A stretch of 64,000 nucleotides of DNA from Actinocatenispora rupis (lineage in GTDB: Bacteria > Actinomycetota > Actinomycetes > Mycobacteriales > Micromonosporaceae). The notes under the pieces were generated by a model. It was not told where the DNA came from and did not search any database. It worked only from the letters and a program-made list of their open reading frames with translations. The DNA is taken from NCBI RefSeq assembly GCF_016861975.1, contig NZ_BOMB01000001.1, positions 310,001 to 374,000 on the forward strand, in the 5' to 3' direction. Position numbers and translations under genes: made by a program. This document shows, one piece after another, positions 56,915 to 64,000 of the stretch (the first letter of the stretch is position 1; each line of letters starts with the position of its first letter).

Positions 56915-58330
56915 GTGAGCGCAGACCGGAAGCGGTCGGTACGCGGGATCGCGCTGGGTGGGACCGACCGGCGGCTTCGGGTGGTGGCGGTGGCCGCCGC
57001 CGCGGCGGGGCTGTTCGCGGTCGCGGCGTGCGCGCCGGGCACCGGTGCCACCGGCACGAAGCGGGCGGCGCCGAGCGGCCCGGTGAGTACGGATCCGGCG
57101 AAGGCCGGGAAGGTCACGCTGACCGAGTGGGACCAGAACACCTCCGACAGCGGCATGAACGACGCGACCGAGGCGCTGAACAAGGCGTTCGAGAAGAAGT
57201 ATCCGAACGTCACGATCAAGCGGGTGTCGCGCAGCTTCCAGGACCTCAAGACCACGCTCAAGCTCGCGCTGTCGTCGAACGACCCGCCGGACGTCGTGCA
57301 GGCCAACCAGGGCTACCCGGACATGGGCGCGTTCGTGAAGGCCGGCCTGCTCACCCCCGTCAACCGGTACTCGGACGTCTACGGCTGGGGCAAGGCGTAC
57401 CCGGCGGAACTGTTGAACCTCAACAGGTTCAGCGCGGACGGCAAGACCTGGCGTACCGGCGACCTGTACGGCATCTCGCAGACCGGCGAGATCGTCGGCG
57501 TGTACTACAACAAGGCGGTCCTGAAGAAGCTCGGCGTCGCGCCGCCGGTGACGTACGCGGACTTCGCGGCGGCGCTGCCGAAGGTGAAGGCGAAGGGCAC
57601 GCTGCCGGTCGCGTTCGGCAACTCGGACAAGAGCCCGGCGATCCAGCTGTTCGGCGTGACGAACGCGAACACCGCCGGCAAGCAGACCGTACGCGACCTG
57701 GTGTTCGACGAGCACGGGAAGTCGTGGACGAACGCCGGCAGCGAGAAGGCCGCGACGACCATCCAGAGCTGGGCGAAGAAGGGGTACCTGTCGCCCGGGT
57801 TCAACGGCATGACGATGGACTCGGCGCAGACCCAGTTCACCGGCGGGAAGACGGCGTTCATGCTGAACGGCACGTGGGCGCAGGCCGACGTGCAGCAGAA
57901 GCTCGGCGCCGGCAACGTCGGCTTCGTGGCGCTGGCCCCGTCGGCGGGCGCCACGCCGGTGACGCAGGGCGGTGAGGGGCTGGCCTGGTCGATCACGTCC
58001 AAGAGCAAGCACCCGGACGTGGCCGCGGCGTACCTGAACTTCATCACGAACCCGGCGGCGATGACGGAGATCGCGCGGACCGGTGCGCTGCCGGCGCTGC
58101 CGCCCGCGTCGTACCAGCCGCCGAAGGGCACGGTGGCCGCGGACATCCTGGCGTACTGGCGGAAGGTCAGCACGGGCGACGGGCTGGTGCCGTACCTGGA
58201 CTACACCACGCCGACGTTCTACGACACGCTGACGACCGGCCTGCAGGAACTGCTGGCCGGGCACCTGACGCCGGCGGCGTTCGGGAAGCAGCTGCAGACC
58301 GACTACGACACGTTCCGGAAGAACCGCTAG
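56915..58330 (+). CDS. ABC sugar-binding lipoprotein
   Basis: 471 residues, carbohydrate-type binding protein (family 1). A lipoprotein signal ends in VAACAPG. The mature protein has the family features KVTLTEWDQNTSDSGM, FEKKYPNVTIKRVSRSFQDL, YGISQTGEIVGVYYNKAVL and GKTAFMLNGTWAQADVQQKL. GTG 56915 has AAGGAGG 10 nt upstream; a TTG at 56909 is also possible. The substrate is probably an oligosaccharide matching the GH4 enzyme. Confidence 0.9.
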   Translation: MSADRKRSVRGIALGGTDRRLRVVAVAAAAAGLFAVAACAPGTGATGTKRAAPSGPVSTDPAKAGKVTLTEWDQNTSDSGMNDATEALNKAFEKKYPNVTIKRVSRSFQDLKTTLKLALSSNDPPDVVQANQGYPDMGAFVKAGLLTPVNRYSDVYGWGKAYPAELLNLNRFSADGKTWRTGDLYGISQTGEIVGVYYNKAVLKKLGVAPPVTYADFAAALPKVKAKGTLPVAFGNSDKSPAIQLFGVTNANTAGKQTVRDLVFDEHGKSWTNAGSEKAATTIQSWAKKGYLSPGFNGMTMDSAQTQFTGGKTAFMLNGTWAQADVQQKLGAGNVGFVALAPSAGATPVTQGGEGLAWSITSKSKHPDVAAAYLNFITNPAAMTEIARTGALPALPPASYQPPKGTVAADILAYWRKVSTGDGLVPYLDYTTPTFYDTLTTGLQELLAGHLTPAAFGKQLQTDYDTFRKNR

Positions 58331-59260
58331 ATGGCTGTCGACGCACGGACCGCCACGCGGCGCGACACGGCGCAGGCCGGCGCGCCGCGTCGGCGGCGGC
58401 GCATCCAGTGGGTCGGCTACCTGTACATCCTGCCGGCGCTCGCGGTGCTCACCGTCTTCCTGCTCGTCCCGCTCGGCCAGTGCGTGCAGATCTCCCTGTA
58501 CCACTGGGACGGCCTGTCACCCGCCACCTGGGCCGGCGTCGCCAACTACGTCGACCTGGCCCGGGATCCCGTGCTGCGGTCGGGTTTCGGGCACACCCTG
58601 GTCCTCGTCGTCGGCTTCGCGGTACTCCCGATCCTGTTCGCCCTGACGCTCGTGGCGGTGATGGGCCGGGCGGTGAAGCTGCGCGGCCTGTCGGTGTACC
58701 GGGTGGTGCTGTTCCTGCCGCAGGTGATCGCGTCGGTCGTGGTGGCGACCAGTTGGGTGGCGATCTACGCCCCGGACGGCGTGCTCAACGGGTTCCTCGC
58801 GCTGATCGGGCTGAAGATGGTGACCCGGCCGTGGCTGGGTGACTTCGGCACCGCGCTGCCCGCCGTCGGCCTGATCGGTACGTGGGTGGAGATCGGCCTG
58901 TGCCTGGTGCTGTTCCTGGCCGGCGTCGCGCAGATCCCCCGCGAGCTGTACGAGGCGGCCCGCCTCGACGGCGCCGGCATCGTCCGCGAGTTCTTCGCGG
59001 TGACGCTGCCGGGGCTGCGCGGGCAGATCGCGGTGGCGTTGACGTTGACCGTGATCGCCGCGTTCAAGACCTTCGACCTGGTGTACGTGACGACGCACGG
59101 CGGGCCGGGCACCAGCACCGTCGTCCCGGCGTACCTGATCTACGACCGGGCGTTCAACCTGAGCCAGGTCGGGTCGGCGTGCGCGGTCGGGGTGGTCCTG
59201 ACCGCGGTGATCCTGGTGATCACGCTGGTGATCAACCGGGTGTCGGGAGGTGGCGAGTGA
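58331..59260 (+). CDS. ABC sugar transporter permease 1 (MalF-like)
   Basis: 309 residues with six membrane segments: VGYLYILPALAVLTVFLLVP first, then LVLVVGFAVLPILFALTLV. The EAA loop is ELYEAARLDGAGIVREFFAV then TLPGLRGQ, which contacts an ATPase. No ATPase gene is in the operon; such importers commonly share one MsiK-type ATPase. ATG directly follows the binding-protein stop. GTGA overlap with permease 2. Confidence 0.92.
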   Translation: MAVDARTATRRDTAQAGAPRRRRRIQWVGYLYILPALAVLTVFLLVPLGQCVQISLYHWDGLSPATWAGVANYVDLARDPVLRSGFGHTLVLVVGFAVLPILFALTLVAVMGRAVKLRGLSVYRVVLFLPQVIASVVVATSWVAIYAPDGVLNGFLALIGLKMVTRPWLGDFGTALPAVGLIGTWVEIGLCLVLFLAGVAQIPRELYEAARLDGAGIVREFFAVTLPGLRGQIAVALTLTVIAAFKTFDLVYVTTHGGPGTSTVVPAYLIYDRAFNLSQVGSACAVGVVLTAVILVITLVINRVSGGGE

Positions 59261-60078
59261 GCCGCCGCGGCGAGACCGTTCTCAACTACGCGGTCCTCAC
59301 CCTGTTCGCCGTACTCGCGGTGTTCCCGGTGCTGGGCGTGGTGTTCTCCGCGGTGACCCCGCCGGCGCAGTCGTCGCCGTCGTTCACCGTGCCGCACTCG
59401 CTCTACCTCGGCAACTTCGCAACCGCCTGGCAGCAGGGCCACTTCGGCACGTACCTGCGGTCCAGCCTGCTCGTCGCGGTCGTCACCGTACTGCTGACCT
59501 CGGTGCTCGCCATCCTCGCCGGGTACTCGTTCGCCACGTTCCGGTTCCCGGGCCGCGGGGTGCTGTTCGCGGTGACGCTGGTCGGGCTGATGGTGCCGGC
59601 CGAGGCGTTCGTCATCCCGCTGTACTTCGACCTGCGCGGCGTCGGCGTGACCGACACGTACTGGGCGCTGATCCTGCCGCAGACGGCGCAGTCGCTCGGT
59701 TTCGGCGTGTTCTGGATGCGCAACTTCTTCCGCTCCGTACCGTCGTCCATCGTGGAGGCCGCGCAGCTGGACGGGGCCCCGGACTTCACCCGGCTGTGGC
59801 GCATCCTGGTGCCGATCGGCCGGCCGGCGCTGCTGACCATGGCGATGCTGGTGTTCATGTGGACGTGGAACGAGTTCCTGCTGCCGCTGGTGATGGTCAC
59901 CAGCGACGGGCTGCGTACCGCGCCGCTGGGACTGACGTTCTTCCAGGGGCAGCACACGACCCAGTTCTCGCTGCTGGCCGCCGCGTCGATGGTCGTCGCG
60001 CTGCCGGTGGTGCTGCTGTACATGTTCCTGCAACGGCACTTCATCCGCGGGATGCTGGCCGGGGCGCTGCGCGACTGA
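59257..60078 (+). CDS. ABC sugar transporter permease 2 (MalG-like)
   Basis: 273 residues with six membrane segments (NYAVLTLFAVLAVFPVLGVV first). The EAA loop is SIVEAAQLDGAPDFTRLWRI then LVPIGRPAL. The GTG start overlaps the permease 1 stop. Together with 58331 it forms the translocation channel. The kinase gene follows after 18 bp. Confidence 0.92.
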   Translation: MSRRGETVLNYAVLTLFAVLAVFPVLGVVFSAVTPPAQSSPSFTVPHSLYLGNFATAWQQGHFGTYLRSSLLVAVVTVLLTSVLAILAGYSFATFRFPGRGVLFAVTLVGLMVPAEAFVIPLYFDLRGVGVTDTYWALILPQTAQSLGFGVFWMRNFFRSVPSSIVEAAQLDGAPDFTRLWRILVPIGRPALLTMAMLVFMWTWNEFLLPLVMVTSDGLRTAPLGLTFFQGQHTTQFSLLAAASMVVALPVVLLYMFLQRHFIRGMLAGALRD

Positions 60079-60096
60079 CCGTGGGGGGATCAGGAG

Positions 60097-61218
60097 ATGA
60101 CCGACAGCACGTACGACCCGCTCGCCCGGCTGCGTACGCCGGACGAACCGGAGTTCGACGTGTTCCTGTCCGGGATGGTGTTCCTGGACATCGTGTTCAC
60201 CGGACTGCGTTCGATGCCGACCGCCGGTACCGAGATCTGGGCCGACGGGATGGGGTCGTGCCCCGGCGGCATCGCCAACCTGGCGATCGCCACCAGCCGC
60301 CTCGGCCTGCGTACGTCACTGGCCGCGGCGTTCAGCACCGACGCGTACGGCGACTTCTGCTGGCGGACGCTCGCCGAGCAGGAGAGCGTCGACCTGTCCC
60401 GGTCGCGCCGGTTCGACGACTGGCACTCGCCGGTGACGGTGTCCATGGCGCACGCCGGTGACCGCAGCATGGTCACCCACGGGCACGACGCGCCGATCTC
60501 CGCCAGCGAGATGATCGGCGAGCCCCCGCGTACCCGGGCGGTCATGGTGGACCTCGCCGCGCCCGAACGCATCGGCGTACCGGGCGGGGTGGCGTGGCCG
60601 GACCGGGCGTCGGACGGCGGCTCGCTGGTGTTCGCGGACGTCGGCTGGGACGCCAGCGGCGAGTGGGATCCCGCCGTGCTCCGCCAGCTCGCGGCCTGCC
60701 ACGCCTTCATGCCGAACGCCGTCGAGGCCATGGCGTACACCCGGACCGAGCACGCCCGGGACGCGCTGTACGTGCTGGCCGACCTGGTACCGCTGGCCGT
60801 CGTCACCAACGGCGCCGAGGGGGCCATGGCGATCGACTCGACCACCGGCGAGGAGGCGCAGGTCGGCGCGCTGCAGACCGCCGCGCTCGACCCGACCGGC
60901 GCCGGCGACGTCTTCGGTGCCGGCATGGTCCTCGGTACGCTCGCCGGCTGGCCGCTGCCGCACCGGTTGGCGTTCGCCAGCGCCTGCTCGGCGCTGTCGG
61001 TGCAACAGTTCGGCGGGTCGCTGGCCGCGCCGGGCTGGGGCGACCTCGCCGACTGGTGGCACGGCGTACGCCGGGTCGGCGCGGTCGACGCCTACCACGC
61101 CTCCCTGCTGCGCCGCTACGCGTTCCTCGACGACCTGATGCCGCACGCCCCCGTCAACGCCGTACGCCGGGCCGCGGCGACGATCGCCCGGCAGGCGGAC
61201 GTACACGGGGTGGACTGA
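60097..61218 (+). CDS. PfkB-family sugar kinase
   Basis: 373 residues. N-terminal glycine motif SCPGGIANLAIATSRLGL; the catalytic signature DPTGAGDVFGAGMVLGTLAG carries the base aspartate. PfkB kinases phosphorylate sugars, nucleosides or sugar phosphates. In this operon it could phosphorylate the imported sugar or disaccharide for the GH4 enzyme, an inference worth testing. GGAG lies 6 nt before the ATG. The C-terminal extension after about residue 340 is unusual. Confidence 0.9.
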   Translation: MTDSTYDPLARLRTPDEPEFDVFLSGMVFLDIVFTGLRSMPTAGTEIWADGMGSCPGGIANLAIATSRLGLRTSLAAAFSTDAYGDFCWRTLAEQESVDLSRSRRFDDWHSPVTVSMAHAGDRSMVTHGHDAPISASEMIGEPPRTRAVMVDLAAPERIGVPGGVAWPDRASDGGSLVFADVGWDASGEWDPAVLRQLAACHAFMPNAVEAMAYTRTEHARDALYVLADLVPLAVVTNGAEGAMAIDSTTGEEAQVGALQTAALDPTGAGDVFGAGMVLGTLAGWPLPHRLAFASACSALSVQQFGGSLAAPGWGDLADWWHGVRRVGAVDAYHASLLRRYAFLDDLMPHAPVNAVRRAAATIARQADVHGVD

Positions 61219-61295
61219 GCGATCTGTGCCGGCGGTCGCCGGCCGGGGCCGGGGCACGTGCGCGGGGCCGGATCCGGGCCTAGGGGCCGGCACGG

Positions 61296-61587
61296 TCACC
61301 AGACGGGCTGGACACCGCCGGAGCGCGGCGGTGGCGCGGGTGGTGCCCTCGGGCGTGAGCCGGTAGTAGCGGCGGGCGGGGCGGCCCGCCGCGACCGGGT
61401 CGACGTCCTCCCAGTGGGCCTCGACCCAGCCGGCGTCGCGCAGCCGGGTGAGGATCGGGTAGAGGCTGCCGGACGCGAGGCCGGTGCGCTCGATCAGGAC
61501 CAGGCCGTACGTCTCGGCGTCGGGGTCCTCCAGCAGGGCCGCGAGTACCCGCGGCGTCGGCACCGTGATCCGTACATCGCCCGCCAT
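61296..61587 (-). CDS. PadR-family regulator with anomalous 3' end
   Basis: The winged helix is clear: YGLVLIERTGLASGSLYPIL, RLRDAGWVEAHWEDVDPVA, RPARRYYRLTPEGTTRATAA, which covers about 85 residues from ATG 61587. PadR proteins usually end near residue 100, but this frame stays open to 60316, antisense across most of pfkB. A stop in another frame at 61296-61298 would give a normal end (RSGGVQPVW). A one-base frameshift or assembly error near 61315 is likely; the coordinates given are the recognisable part only. Confidence 0.55.
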
Positions 61588-61623
61588 GCCGGCAACTCTC
61601 CGTAGCCCGGGTGTCCGACGCGA

Positions 61624-61656
61624 AACGCCCCGTCGACCGGCGGCCGACGGGGCGTT
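61624..61656 (-). terminator. Terminator downstream of gltA
   Basis: AACGCCCCGTCG and CGACGGGGCGTT, a perfect 12-bp stem with a 9-nt loop, 20 nt beyond the gltA stop on the minus strand. Confidence 0.7.
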
Positions 61657-61675
61657 CCGTACACGGACGCGACGG

Positions 61676-62968
<1,293 letters not shown>

Positions 62969-63277
62969 GGGTGGCCTTTCGTCCTCAGGCGGGGAGTGTC
63001 CTTATCCGCCGATCCGTTCGCTGCCGCTTGTGGCGGCAGGTTTCTCCGTGCTCGCGCTCCCCGAACCGCCGTTACGTGCCAGTAACTTGGACGCTACTCG
63101 GCCGCCGGGGGACGCCCGGTGTGATCTTCGGCCAATTTAGCCTCAGGTCGAAACCCTTCGCATCGGGTGGCATCTCTCGGCGAGATCCGTCACCCGCTTC
63201 CACCCCACCGTACGACCCGCGCGACCGGGCGCTACGCCCGCTACCGTGCTGGGCAGACGTACCCGGAGGTGGTGTCC
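62969..63277. other. Divergent gltA/SDR intergenic region (309 bp)
   Basis: No gene supported. It contains a 7-bp hairpin CTGCCGC-TTGTG-GCGGCAG (63021-63039), 53 bp upstream of gltA, which may affect its leader. GGAGGT (63265-63270) is the ribosome-binding site of the SDR gene. I found no convincing -10/-35 pair by eye. Confidence 0.4.
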
Positions 63278-64000
63278 GTGGGTGGGGTGCTGGACAGGTT
63301 CGCGCTGACCGGACGGCGGGCGCTCGTCACCGGCGCGAGCCGCGGGCTGGGCCGGGCGTTCGCGCAGGCGCTCGCCGAGGCCGGAGCCGACGTGGTACTC
63401 GCGGCCCGCGGTGGCGACGCGGTGCGGGCCGCGGCCGACGAGGTCGCCGAGGCGACCGGCCGCCGTACGGTCGGGGTCGCCGCGGACGTCACCTCCCGTA
63501 CGGACGTGGACGCGCTGGTGACCGCCACCGTCGAGATGCTCGGCGGGATCGACGTGCTGGTCAACAACGCGGGGGTGGCGATCCACCGGCCCGCGCTGGA
63601 CGTACCGGACGAGGAGTGGCACCGGGTCTTCGACGTGAACGTGCACGGCGTCTGGCTGTGCGCCACGGCCGCCGCGCGCCGGATGCGGGACAGCGGCGGC
63701 GGCGTGATCGTCAACGTCGGGTCGATGTCCGGGCAGATCGTCAACCGGCCGCAGTGGCAGCCGGCGTACAACGCGTCGAAGGCGGCGGTGCACCAGCTGA
63801 CGAGGTCGCTCGCGGCGGAGTGGGCGCCGTACGGGATCCGCGTCAACGCGCTCGCCCCCGGGTACGTGAAGACCGAGATGGCGCCGGTGGACCGGCCCGA
63901 GTTCCGGCAGCACTGGATCGAGGACGCGCCGATGCGGCGGTACGCCACGCCCGCGGAGATCGCGCCCAGCGTCGTGTACCTCGCCAGCGACGCCGCGTCG
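63278..64000 (+). CDS. SDR-family oxidoreductase (3' end outside window)
   Basis: The first 241 residues are present and the frame is open at the window end. It is a classical SDR: VTGASRGLGRAFAQ (cofactor), DVLVNNAGVAI, VNVGSMSG (Ser), YNASKAAVHQLTRSLAAEWA (Tyr and Lys) and VNALAPGYVKTEM. It reduces or oxidises an alcohol/ketone with NAD(P); the substrate is unknown (FabG- or gluconate 5-dehydrogenase-like). GTG 63278 has GGAGGT 7 nt upstream. Unlike the SDR at 46094, its active site is complete. Confidence 0.88.
   Translation, partial: MGGVLDRFALTGRRALVTGASRGLGRAFAQALAEAGADVVLAARGGDAVRAAADEVAEATGRRTVGVAADVTSRTDVDALVTATVEMLGGIDVLVNNAGVAIHRPALDVPDEEWHRVFDVNVHGVWLCATAAARRMRDSGGGVIVNVGSMSGQIVNRPQWQPAYNASKAAVHQLTRSLAAEWAPYGIRVNALAPGYVKTEMAPVDRPEFRQHWIEDAPMRRYATPAEIAPSVVYLASDAAS

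Noticed and set aside
63143-63948. Minus-strand frames opposite the last SDR
   Set aside because: Antisense to an SDR with all catalytic motifs on the + strand.

Overview
This window is a very GC-rich, gene-dense bacterial chromosome segment. It has whiA, an RbpA-family protein, the glucose-6-phosphate dehydrogenase assembly factor OpcA, an SUF operon led by SufR, an acVLRF1-type peptidyl-tRNA hydrolase and frequent GTG starts with 4-bp ATGA/GTGA overlaps. Together these point to an actinobacterium, most likely in or near the Micromonosporaceae. No rRNA, tRNA, insertion sequence, prophage or CRISPR array was seen.

Region 1 (1-9.6 kb, + strand) is core: the 3' end of uvrC, rapZ, yvcK and whiA in overlapping order; then gap-pgk-tpiA behind a structured leader; an orphan family-5 solute-binding lipoprotein; secG; and an RbpA paralogue. 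Region 2 (9.75-16.6 kb, - strand) is the pentose phosphate set tkt-tal-zwf-opcA-pgl, interrupted by hairpins. Region 3 (16.6-26 kb) holds ctaB and ctaA (heme O and heme A synthesis). Between them sit a small conserved protein and a four-gene minus-strand cassette: a fatty acyl reductase/HAD fusion, a zinc alcohol dehydrogenase, a LarA-like protein and a PlsC acyltransferase. I cannot assign this cassette to a described pathway. Region 4 (26-33.1 kb, + strand) is a complete SUF iron-sulfur operon, sufR-B-D-Rieske-C-S-U-T.

Region 5 (33-54.6 kb) mixes housekeeping and accessory genes: a TPR protein, AlkD, acVLRF1, a YpfJ-type metalloprotease, an ABC-F ATPase behind a candidate attenuator leader, an MFS/GNAT pair divergent from an ArsR-type regulator, a small conserved HTH protein, enoyl-CoA hydratase, a GAF regulator, a divergent SDR, a decayed MMPL transporter remnant, Mug glycosylase, a Tat-exported protein, an AcnR-like TetR regulator with a perfect 22-bp palindrome, a CaiB/AMACR protein, a HAD protein ending in a minisatellite, a nitrilase-family hydrolase and a Nudix protein. 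Region 6 (54.6-61.6 kb) is a sugar locus: DeoR and a GH4 glycosidase on one strand, ABC importer plus PfkB kinase on the other. Region 7 is gltA and the start of a further SDR.

Regulatory signals stand out. A CTACG-N3-CGTAG palindrome precedes both ctaB and ctaA. An ACACT-N5-TGTGA site covers the sufR start. A six-codon leaderless ORF with terminator-like and overlapping secondary structure precedes the ABC-F gene. At least nine start codons lie 6-8 nt after a -10-like hexamer, as expected for leaderless transcripts.
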